A stretch of 64,000 bases of DNA from Arthrobacter_N sp051262515 (GTDB taxonomy: Bacteria; Actinomycetota; Actinomycetes; Actinomycetales; Micrococcaceae), in NCBI RefSeq assembly GCF_051262515.1, contig NZ_JBIMER010000002.1:1-64000 (forward strand), in the 5' to 3' direction. A program made the position numbers and the translations under genes. The notes beneath the pieces were generated by a model that made no database searches, had not been told where the DNA came from, and saw only the letters and a program-made list of their open reading frames with translations. Positions 8,815-15,673 of this stretch are shown here, one piece after another (the stretch's first letter is position 1; each line of letters opens with the position of its first letter).

Positions 8815-9546
8815 ATGGAGACACAGGTGCCGCCGGCGCGCAGGGTGCGGGCGAACGCGTCCGCGCGGATGCATGCGCTGCAACACGACATCATGGAGCT
8901 CATCCTCGAGCGCGGCCTGGCCCCGGGGGATCCGCTCCCCACGGAACACGAACTCGTGGAGGTCCTCGGAGTCGGCCGGAACACCGTGCGGGAGGCGCTG
9001 AAGGTCCTCCAGGCCATGGGGATCGTCGACGTGCGGCACGGCTACGGCATGTTCGTGGCCATCAAGAACATGGACGCGCTCGCCGCGGCACTGGAGTTCC
9101 ACGCCCGGCTTTCCCTCAGGAGCAGCGGGCACGAGGCCGTGGAACTCGTCGACGTGCGCCAGGCGCTGGAGTCCGGCCTGATCGGCTCCGCCATGGACGC
9201 GATGACGGAGGATGCGCTGGCCGCCGTCCGCACCGCCGTGGAGGACATGGAGCGCCTCGCCGAGGCCGGGCAGATGCTCACCGAGGCGGACGAGCGCTTC
9301 CACCGCAGCCTGTTCGAGCCCCTCGAGAACGGCATGCTCACCAACCTGCTCTCCGTGTTCTGGTCCGCCTACAGCCGGATGCACGAGCAGATGGACGGCA
9401 GCGGCGCGGAGCTGGCCGAGACCGCCCGCCTGCACCGCGAGATCTACGAGGCCGTCGCCGCCGGGGACAAGGCCGCCGCGACCGTGCTGGTCGGCGGGCA
9501 CTTCGACGGCATCCGCCGGCTCATCGCGGACACCGTGGGGTCCTGA
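8815..9546 (+). CDS. GntR-family (FadR/FCD) regulator, NanR-like
   Basis: The 243-residue protein has an N-terminal winged helix-turn-helix with the GntR signature LPTEHELVEVLGVGRNTVREALKVLQAMG at about residues 40-70 (split across PTEHELVEVLGVG and RNTVREALKVLQ). An all-helical FCD ligand domain follows. FCD regulators bind small organic acids and usually repress nearby operons. Divergence from the sialic acid operon across two operator-like repeats, and co-transcription with nagB, suggest it senses sialic acid or an amino sugar phosphate. The ATG at 8815 has GGAGGG 11 bases upstream. An ATG at 8805 is in another frame. Confidence 0.85.
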   Translation: METQVPPARRVRANASARMHALQHDIMELILERGLAPGDPLPTEHELVEVLGVGRNTVREALKVLQAMGIVDVRHGYGMFVAIKNMDALAAALEFHARLSLRSSGHEAVELVDVRQALESGLIGSAMDAMTEDALAAVRTAVEDMERLAEAGQMLTEADERFHRSLFEPLENGMLTNLLSVFWSAYSRMHEQMDGSGAELAETARLHREIYEAVAAGDKAAATVLVGGHFDGIRRLIADTVGS

Positions 9547-9548
9547 GC

Positions 9549-10328
9549 GTGGAGATCATCGTCCTGCCGGACGCCGCCGCCGTCGGCCGCCGCGCCGCCG
9601 CGATCCTCGCCTCCGCCATCGCGGGCAGCGGCGCCCCGGTCATCGGCGTGGCCACCGGTTCCAGCCCGTTGGCGACGTACGGCGAGCTCGCGGTCCTCGT
9701 GGCGGACGGCCTGGACGTCTCCGGGGCGACCTTGTTCGCCCTCGACGAGTACGTGGGCCTGGACCCGGCGCACCCGCAGAGCTACCGCAGCGTGATCGAC
9801 CGCGAGGTGACCCGGCGGATCGGGCTGGACCCGGACCGCGTGCACGTCCCTGACGGTGCCGCGGAGGACCCGTCCGCGGCGGGCGAGGCGTACGAGGCCG
9901 CGATCGCCGACGCCGGGGGAGTGGACGTCCAGTTGCTGGGCATCGGCGCCAACGGTCACATCGGCTTCAACGAACCCGGGTCCTCCCTGGGCAGCTCCAC
10001 GCGCGTGAAGACGCTGGCACCGCAGACGCGCCGGGACAACGCGCGCTTCTTCGGCGGCGACGCCGACGCCGTCCCGATCCACTGCCTGACCCAGGGCATC
10101 GGCACCATCCTGCGCGCGCGCAGGCTCCTGCTGGTGGCCACCGGCGCGGGCAAGGCGGACGCGGTCGCGGCCATGGCGGAGGGCCCGCTCGGCGCGCATT
10201 GCCCGGCGTCGGCGCTGCAACTCCACCCGGACGCCACCGTGCTGCTGGACGAGTCCGCGGCCGCGAAGCTGCGCCTGCGCGAGTACTACGACTTCGCCCG
10301 GGACAACGCCGCGCAACTGCCCGGCTGA
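9549..10328 (+). CDS. nagB: Glucosamine-6-phosphate deaminase
   Basis: This 259-residue protein matches NagB in length and motifs: ATGSSP at 35-40, LDEYVG with the catalytic Asp66, and GANGHIGFNEPG with His137 at the active site. It converts GlcN-6-P to fructose-6-P and ammonia, the last step from sialic acid or GlcNAc into glycolysis. The GTG start lies two bases after the regulator's stop, so the pair form an operon. GlmS at 15674 catalyses the opposite direction of flux, which would explain placing nagB under inducible control. NagA, which makes the substrate from GlcNAc-6-P, is not in the window. Confidence 0.95.
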   Translation: MEIIVLPDAAAVGRRAAAILASAIAGSGAPVIGVATGSSPLATYGELAVLVADGLDVSGATLFALDEYVGLDPAHPQSYRSVIDREVTRRIGLDPDRVHVPDGAAEDPSAAGEAYEAAIADAGGVDVQLLGIGANGHIGFNEPGSSLGSSTRVKTLAPQTRRDNARFFGGDADAVPIHCLTQGIGTILRARRLLLVATGAGKADAVAAMAEGPLGAHCPASALQLHPDATVLLDESAAAKLRLREYYDFARDNAAQLPG

Positions 10329-10417
10329 AAAGCTGTCCAAAACGCCGCCCGGGGCTTATCTTTTGTGTATCCATTGGGGACGTGTTGGGGAACACGTGGA
10401 GCATCGAGGGGGATGCC

Positions 10418-10540
10418 ATGCGCAAGGAAGAAGAGGGTAAGACTCCGGCCGCCGAAACGACCACGGTCTGCCTGTGCATTTGGGACGGCGGGCGCGAGCC
10501 CGTGGTCGTCGATCCGGAGTGCCGGCGCCACCCCGACTAG
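10418..10540 (+). CDS. Small Cys-rich protein upstream of glmM, unknown function
   Basis: A 40-residue frame starts at ATG 10418 with GAGGGGGA six bases upstream and ends at TAG 10540. The N-terminus is charged (MRKEEEGKTP) and is followed by a compact VCLCIWDGG segment and DPECRRH. The C-x-C ... C-x-x-H pattern could hold a metal ion or be redox active. I do not recognise a named family. The strong ribosome site, the Cys/His pattern and the position just before glmM argue that it is real. Its function is unknown. Confidence 0.6.
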   Translation: MRKEEEGKTPAAETTTVCLCIWDGGREPVVVDPECRRHPD

Positions 10541-10570
10541 GGGGAACGCCGCAATCCGGCGACCTAGCCA

Positions 10571-10576
10571 TATGAT
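10571..10576 (+). promoter_or_regulatory. -10 box of glmM
   Basis: TATGAT, a near-consensus -10, ends nine bases before the glmM ATG. Transcription would begin about three bases before the start codon, giving an almost leaderless mRNA. No clear -35 is seen. A GGAG (10577-10580) also precedes the ATG, so initiation from a longer transcript is possible. Confidence 0.5.
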
Positions 10577-10585
10577 GGAGCGATT

Positions 10586-11935
10586 ATGGCTAGGTTATTT
10601 GGCACGGACGGGGTCCGTGGAAAAGCGAATGTTCTGATCACACCGCAACTGGCCATGCGCCTGGCGGAGGCCGCAGCCGTCGTGCTGGGCTTCAACCAGG
10701 TGCCCGCCGGCAAGCGGCCCGTCGCCGTCGTGGCACGGGATCCGCGGATCAGCGGGGACTTCATTTCCGCGGCCATCGAGGCGGGGCTCGCCGCGTCCGG
10801 CGTCGACGTGTTCGACGCCGGCGTGCTCCCGACCCCGGCCGCCGCCTACCTGGTCGCGGACCTGGACGCCGACTTCGGCGTGATGATCTCCGCCTCGCAC
10901 AACGCGGCCCCGGACAACGGCATCAAGTTCCTGGCCCGCGGCGGGCATAAGCTTGACGACGCGCTCGAGGACGCCATCGAGGCGGCCATGGAGACCGAGC
11001 CGCTGCGTCCGGTCGCCGGGGACGTCGGCCGCGTGCAGCGCTTCGCCGACGCCGAGGACCGCTACGTGGTCCACCTGCTGGGCACGCTGCCCAACCGCCT
11101 GGACGGACTCAAGGTGGTCCTGGACTGCGCCCACGGCGCCGCCAGCGGCTGCTCGCCCCAGGTCTTTTCCGACGCCGGCGCGGAGATCGTGGTCATCGGC
11201 GCGGACCCGGACGGCATCAACATCAACGACGGCTACGGCTCCACGCACCTGGGGAACCTGCAGGCCGCGGTCCTGGCGCACGGGGCGGACCTGGGGATCG
11301 CGCACGACGGCGACGCGGACCGCTGCCTCGCGGTGGACCACGAGGGCACGGTTGTCGACGGCGACCAGATCATGGCCGTCATGGCCACCGCGCTGAAGGA
11401 CCAGGGCAAGCTGACGGACAACACGCTCGTGGCCACCGTGATGAGCAACCTGGGCCTGAAGATCGCCATGGGCGAGGCCGGCATCGAGATCCGCGAGACC
11501 GGGGTGGGGGACCGCTACGTCCTGGAGGCCATGCGCTCCGGCGGCCTGAACCTCGGCGGCGAGCAGTCCGGCCACGTGATCTTCGCCGACCACGCCACCA
11601 CCGGCGACGGCGTCCTGACCGGCCTGCAGCTGGCGGCCCGGGTCGCGGCCACCGGCAAGACGCTCAAGGAACTCGCGTCCATGATGACCGTCCTGCCGCA
11701 GGTGCTGATCAACGTCAAGGGCGTGGACCGCGCCGCGGTCAAGCTGAACCCCGCCATCGCCGACGCCGTCCGCGACGCGGAGACCGAACTCGGCGACGCC
11801 GGCCGCGTCCTGCTCCGCCCCTCCGGAACGGAGCCGGTGGTCCGCGTCATGGTGGAGGCCACGGATCAGGCCACGGCCCAATCCGTCGCGCGGCGCCTCG
11901 CCGCCGTCGTGCAGGAAGCCGTCGCGCTGGTCTGA
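10586..11935 (+). CDS. glmM: Phosphoglucosamine mutase
   Basis: The 449-residue enzyme starts MARLFGTDGVRG, as GlmM proteins do. It has the phosphoserine loop ISASHNAAPDNGIKF (Ser104), the Mg-binding HDGDADRCLAVD, the sugar-binding GGEQSGH and the C-terminal phosphate-binding RPSGTEPVVRVM. It converts GlcN-6-P to GlcN-1-P for UDP-GlcNAc and peptidoglycan synthesis. The substrate comes from GlmS, encoded 5 kb downstream. The preceding small Cys-rich gene is only 45 bases away. Confidence 0.97.
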   Translation: MARLFGTDGVRGKANVLITPQLAMRLAEAAAVVLGFNQVPAGKRPVAVVARDPRISGDFISAAIEAGLAASGVDVFDAGVLPTPAAAYLVADLDADFGVMISASHNAAPDNGIKFLARGGHKLDDALEDAIEAAMETEPLRPVAGDVGRVQRFADAEDRYVVHLLGTLPNRLDGLKVVLDCAHGAASGCSPQVFSDAGAEIVVIGADPDGININDGYGSTHLGNLQAAVLAHGADLGIAHDGDADRCLAVDHEGTVVDGDQIMAVMATALKDQGKLTDNTLVATVMSNLGLKIAMGEAGIEIRETGVGDRYVLEAMRSGGLNLGGEQSGHVIFADHATTGDGVLTGLQLAARVAATGKTLKELASMMTVLPQVLINVKGVDRAAVKLNPAIADAVRDAETELGDAGRVLLRPSGTEPVVRVMVEATDQATAQSVARRLAAVVQEAVALV

Positions 11936-11992
11936 GGCGCGCGGCGCACAGCTTTCGGAACCACCCCTGCGACGCCCGGGAGGGACGCCCAC

Positions 11993-13651
11993 GTGACATT
12001 CCTGTCCGACGCACGCCGGATCCTGGATCTCATCAACCTGCGCGGGGAGCCCGGGAACCTCCATCCGCGCACCGCGCTGGTGTTCAACCAGACACCGGCG
12101 GCCGTCGCCACGCTCGTGGTCCTGGCGCTGATCGCGCTGGTCCACCCGAACCCCACGCTGGGCAACCCGTTGCTGTGGGTCGGGGTCGCCGTGGTCGCCG
12201 CGGCGACGGCCGCCGCGTTCCTGCTGCCCGTGCGGGACACGGAGGACAGGCTCCAGCTCGCGGTCCCGCTGGCGGACATCGTGGGGCTCAGCCTGCTGGC
12301 GATCGCCGGGCATGACTCCCTGTCCGGCCTGTCCATCCTGTTGGGCCTGCCGTTCTTCTGGCTGGCGTGGACGCGTCTCCGGCCCGGCTGGGTGCGGCTG
12401 GCCTCCTTCGCGGTCCCCGCGGCCGTCGTCGTGTTCCGGGATTTGGGCGCGGGGGACAGCGCCGACCGCCTGTTGCGTGCACTGCTGATTCCCCTCATGA
12501 TCCTGGCGTTCACCGTGTCCGTGTCCGTGGTTTCCGCGATCGTCGCGGACACGGAACGCCAGCTGGCCAGAGCGCTCCGGGAGTCGGAACGGCGTAGCCT
12601 GCTGCTGGACGAGGTGTTGAACGCCGCACACGTGGGCCTCGTCGTCGTGGACGAGGATGGACACGACGTCCTCAGGAACGCCCGCCAGGAGGACATCCAC
12701 CGGATCGCTATGCCCGCGGACAACCCGGACCCCGACGAGGGCCAACTGCTGGTCTTCGGGGCGGACCGCGCTACGCCGCTCGCGCGCGACGATCGACCTG
12801 TCCGCCGCGCCGTATTCGGCGAGGAGTTCTCCGGGCAGCTGGTGTGGATCGGACAGGGCCCGCGCCAAGGCGCCTTCGCGGTGTCCTCCCGGAGGATGGT
12901 GGACGACGCCGGCGCGCACCGGGGAGCGGTGGTGGTGTTCCACGAGGTCACGGACCTGATGGACGCGCTGGCCGCCAAGGACCAGTTCCTCGCGCACGTG
13001 AACCACGAATTGCGCACCCCGTTGACCTCGATCATCGGCTACCTGGAACTGGCGCAGGACACCCCGGGCCTCCCCCCGGAAGTCGCAGGCTACGTGGGCG
13101 TCGCCCGCCGCAACGCCGAGCGGCTGCTGGGACTGGTGGCGGACCTGCTGGACGCGGCCACGGGGCAGTTGACCGTCGACGCGATGCCGATGGACCTGGC
13201 CGGGATCGTCGGCGCGCGGGTGCGGGCGCAGGCCGAACGCGCCCGGCGGGCCGGGATCGAGCTGGTCAGCGACATCCGGGGCCCGCTGTGGGTCGACGGG
13301 GACCGGTGCCGGATCGGGCAGATCGTCGACAACCTCCTCTCCAACGCGCTGAAGTACACGAAGGCCGGCGGCACGGTCACGGTCTCCGCCGTCCGGCGCG
13401 ACGCCGAGGCGGTGCTCGAGGTCGCGGACACGGGCATCGGGATGGAGGCCGCGGAGGTAGACGGGCTCTTCACGCGTTTCTACCGGACCGCGGCCGTGCG
13501 CCAGTCGGCGGTCGCCGGCGCCGGACTCGGGCTCGCGATCAGCAAGGAACTGGTCGACGCCCACGGCGGGACGATCGAGGTGGACAGCGTCCCGGGCGGG
13601 GGCAGCACGTTCCGCGTGCGGTTGCCCGCCATACCGGAACCGGGAAGTTAG
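11993..13651 (+). CDS. Membrane sensor histidine kinase, orphan
   Basis: The 552-residue protein has five or six predicted helices within residues 35-185 and a PAS-like segment at about 205-325 (LLLDEVLNAAHVGLVVVDEDG). The HisKA box FLAHVNHELRTPL carries phospho-acceptor His338. An HATPase domain has N box DNLLSNALKYTK, the G1 motif DTGIGM and the G2 motif AGAGLGLAI. It should autophosphorylate in response to an unknown signal. No response regulator gene lies nearby, so the partner is elsewhere. GTG 11993 is used because GGGAGGG lies eight to nine bases upstream and no better start is visible. It follows glmM by 57 bases and may be read from the same transcript. Confidence 0.9.
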   Translation: MTFLSDARRILDLINLRGEPGNLHPRTALVFNQTPAAVATLVVLALIALVHPNPTLGNPLLWVGVAVVAAATAAAFLLPVRDTEDRLQLAVPLADIVGLSLLAIAGHDSLSGLSILLGLPFFWLAWTRLRPGWVRLASFAVPAAVVVFRDLGAGDSADRLLRALLIPLMILAFTVSVSVVSAIVADTERQLARALRESERRSLLLDEVLNAAHVGLVVVDEDGHDVLRNARQEDIHRIAMPADNPDPDEGQLLVFGADRATPLARDDRPVRRAVFGEEFSGQLVWIGQGPRQGAFAVSSRRMVDDAGAHRGAVVVFHEVTDLMDALAAKDQFLAHVNHELRTPLTSIIGYLELAQDTPGLPPEVAGYVGVARRNAERLLGLVADLLDAATGQLTVDAMPMDLAGIVGARVRAQAERARRAGIELVSDIRGPLWVDGDRCRIGQIVDNLLSNALKYTKAGGTVTVSAVRRDAEAVLEVADTGIGMEAAEVDGLFTRFYRTAAVRQSAVAGAGLGLAISKELVDAHGGTIEVDSVPGGGSTFRVRLPAIPEPGS

Positions 13652-13707
13652 TCAGGCCGGATCCGGAATGGAGCCGCGAACCGCCTTCACCGCTTATGAC
13701 AAATAAT

Positions 13708-13729
13708 CGGGCATATATGTACATGCCCG
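13708..13729. repeat. 22-bp imperfect palindrome upstream of the secreted-protein gene
   Basis: CGGGCATATATGTACATGCCCG has 9 of 11 paired positions, including seven perfect outer pairs. It sits in an AT-rich gap (13652-13846) between the histidine kinase and the small secreted protein. It could be an operator for the secreted-protein gene or a weak terminator after the kinase; the following CAATCTTGTTT is only modestly T-rich. Confidence 0.5.
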
Positions 13730-13846
13730 TCAATCTTGTTTACCTTTGCAGTGCGATCCGGGTTTTCGCGTAGCTGCGGCCGGACCGCTCGAAAGCACCC
13801 CCACGGGACGCCTTATGGTGCTCCCCAGCAGAAAGGAACCGAAATC

Positions 13847-14131
13847 ATGGGCAAATTCCTCGCAACGATCGCGATGACCGGACTACTGCTCGTCGGCTCG
13901 GCGGCTTCGGCCGGCGCGGCGCCCCTGCCGGACGACTGCACCAAGACGCAGGGCACCGTCACCTGCACAACCTTCGAAGGACCGGGCAACAACCAGGGTG
14001 GCGTGGGATCCACCACCACGGAAGAGACCCAGGGCAACACCTCGAACAAGAACCCGCGGCCCCAGGATCTCCAGGAGGATTGCGAGACCAACCCGGAGAA
14101 CAGCCAGGGGGCACCGAACACCTGCGACTGA
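13847..14131 (+). CDS. Small secreted four-cysteine protein, unknown function
   Basis: The 94-residue product has a clear Sec signal peptide (MGKF, hydrophobic core, cleavage expected near ASAGA-APLPDD at residue 25). The mature chain is polar, rich in Gly, Thr, Asn, Gln and Pro, with exactly four cysteines: two close together near the new N-terminus (DDC, VTC) and two near the C-terminus (EDC, NTC). This suggests two disulfides and an extracellular location. ATG 13847 is chosen because AAAGGA lies ten bases upstream and the signal peptide begins there. I recognise no family. It faces mscL convergently across a strong terminator. Confidence 0.75.
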   Translation: MGKFLATIAMTGLLLVGSAASAGAAPLPDDCTKTQGTVTCTTFEGPGNNQGGVGSTTTEETQGNTSNKNPRPQDLQEDCETNPENSQGAPNTCD

Positions 14132-14172
14132 CCCGATCACAGGCCTCCGGCCCGGAAAGCGCGCCGGAGGAA

Positions 14173-14213
14173 TGCGAAGAGGGGCCCCGCCGATGGCGGG
14201 GCCCCTCTTCGCA
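14173..14213. terminator. Strong bidirectional hairpin between convergent genes
   Basis: A perfect 19-bp stem (14173-14191 with 14195-14213) closes a GAT loop. It lies between the convergent secreted-protein gene and mscL. There is no long T-tract on either side, as is common in high-GC actinobacteria. Its placement supports termination from both directions. Confidence 0.85.
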
Positions 14214-14241
14214 ATCGGCGGTGCGGTGGGGTGCTGCGTGG

Positions 14242-14637
14242 TTAGGCGCGGTTCCGGAGGGAGTCGCGGATTTCGGTGAGCAGGAGAACCTGCGCGTCGA
14301 CTTCCTCTTCCGCCGGGACCCCGCCGGCGGCGAGGCGGGCGTTGCGGCGTTCGATCATCTTGTTCATCGGCATGACGACGACGAAGTAGATGGCGGCGGC
14401 CACGAGGAGGAAGTTCACGATCGCGGTAAGCAGCACGCCGATCTTGATGGCACCCTCCGGGCCGACGGCCAGGAAGTTGTCGAAGTTCGGGGTGCCGACC
14501 AGCACGGAGATCAGCGGCATGAGTACGCTTTCAACCAGTGCGGTGACGACCGCGCCGAAGGCGCCGGCCATGACAACTGCGACGGCAAGGTCGACGACGT
14601 TGCCCTTCATGATGAAGTCTTTGAATCCCTGGATCAT
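14242..14637 (-). CDS. mscL: Large-conductance mechanosensitive channel
   Basis: The 131-residue protein has the MscL N-terminal amphipathic helix (MIQGFKDFIMKGNVVDLAVAV begins it), the pore helix with AVVMAGAFGAVVTALVE, a short periplasmic loop and a second membrane helix followed by a charged cytoplasmic helix. It opens under membrane tension to release solutes during osmotic downshock. No ribosome site is evident. A TACGCT hexamer on the minus strand (14650-14645) ends seven bases before the ATG, so a leaderless mRNA is possible. It lies 19 bases downstream of the coaA stop. Confidence 0.96.
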   Translation of the reverse strand: MIQGFKDFIMKGNVVDLAVAVVMAGAFGAVVTALVESVLMPLISVLVGTPNFDNFLAVGPEGAIKIGVLLTAIVNFLLVAAAIYFVVVMPMNKMIERRNARLAAGGVPAEEEVDAQVLLLTEIRDSLRNRA

Positions 14638-14656
14638 GATCGGAAGCGTACAGCGG

Positions 14657-15625
14657 TCAGATCTTGCGGAGCAGCATCCGCCGGATCGAATGGTCCGCGT
14701 CCTTGCTCAGCACCAGTTGGGCGCGCCCGCGGGTGGGCAGGACGTTCTCGCGCAGGTTGGGTTCGTTGATGCTCCGCCAGATGCCCAGTGCGGTCTCGCG
14801 GGCCTCGATGTCGCTGAGCGCGGCGTACCGGTGGAAGTAGGAGGCGGGGTCCGCGAACGCCCCACCACGCAGGCGCATGAAGCGGTTGACGTACCACTCC
14901 TCGATGTCGCTGGTCCGGGCGTCGACGTAGATGGAGAAGTCGAAGAAGTCGCTCAGGGCCAGGCCGGCGGTCCCGTCCGAGCGCACGCGGGCCGGCGCCA
15001 GCACGTTCAGCCCCTCGACAATCAGGACGTCGGGGCTGCTCACCACCACCTCCTTTTCGGGCACGATGTCGTAGGTCAGGTGGGAGTACCAAGGGGCGCG
15101 GACCTCATCGGCTCCGGACTTCACCTCGGAGACGAACCGCAGGAGCCGGCGGCGGTCGTAGGACTCCGGGAATCCCTTGCGCTGCATCAGCCCGCGGCGG
15201 TGCAGGGACTCGTTCGGGTAGAGGAAACCGTCGGTGGTGATCAACTGCACGTTGGGGGTGTCCGGCCAGCGGCGCAGGAGCTCCTGCAGCACGCGGGCGG
15301 TGGTCGACTTGCCGACGGCCACGGAGCCGGCGACGCCGATGACGAACGGCGTGCGCTGCGTGGCCTCGCCCAGGAACGTGGTGGTGGCCTGGTGGATCTG
15401 CCAGGCGCCCTGCACGTAGAGGTTCAGCAGCCGGGACAGCGGGAGGTAGACCTCGCGGATCTCCTCGAGGTCCAGCTGCTCGCCGAGCCCGCGCAGGCGT
15501 TCGAGGTCCGCCTCGTCGAGGGGCTGTTCGATCTCGTCGGCGAGGCGGGCCCACGTCTGCCGTTCCAGTTCGACGTACGGGGAGACTCCGGCGTCGTGCA
15601 CTCGCTGACCATTCACCCACCGCAT
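14657..15625 (-). CDS. coaA: Type I pantothenate kinase
   Basis: The 322-residue protein is a full-length CoaA. It has the P-loop GVAGSVAVGKST at 97-108, the family LITTDGFLYPN and KGFPESYD motifs, and SDFFDFSIYVDA. It phosphorylates pantothenate in the first step of CoA synthesis and is normally inhibited by CoA. It is divergent from glmS with only 48 bases between the start codons. Its nearness to the proposed pantothenate-degrading island is worth noting. However, linkage with glmM, glmS and acpS is probably ancestral and not by itself functional evidence. Confidence 0.97.
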   Translation of the reverse strand: MRWVNGQRVHDAGVSPYVELERQTWARLADEIEQPLDEADLERLRGLGEQLDLEEIREVYLPLSRLLNLYVQGAWQIHQATTTFLGEATQRTPFVIGVAGSVAVGKSTTARVLQELLRRWPDTPNVQLITTDGFLYPNESLHRRGLMQRKGFPESYDRRRLLRFVSEVKSGADEVRAPWYSHLTYDIVPEKEVVVSSPDVLIVEGLNVLAPARVRSDGTAGLALSDFFDFSIYVDARTSDIEEWYVNRFMRLRGGAFADPASYFHRYAALSDIEARETALGIWRSINEPNLRENVLPTRGRAQLVLSKDADHSIRRMLLRKI

Positions 15626-15660
15626 TCTGCCAACAGTCCGGGTTGATTCCTAAAACACGG

Positions 15661-15666
15661 TAATCT
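15661..15666 (+). promoter_or_regulatory. -10 box of glmS
   Basis: TAATCT ends seven bases before the glmS ATG, so the mRNA would start at or within one base of the start codon and be leaderless. There is no room for a glmS ribozyme between this gene and the divergent coaA start. Confidence 0.5.
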
Positions 15667-15673
15667 GGTGCGC

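Noticed and set aside
10595..13564. Very long minus-strand open frame across glmM and the histidine kinase
   Set aside because: It is the shadow of GC-rich genes: composition is Arg/Val/Gly/Asp repeats without motifs, while the plus strand encodes two full conserved proteins.
15626..15673. glmS ribozyme or other leader riboswitch
   Set aside because: Only 48 bases separate the divergent coaA and glmS starts and the -10 lies next to the ATG, leaving no room for a leader structure.
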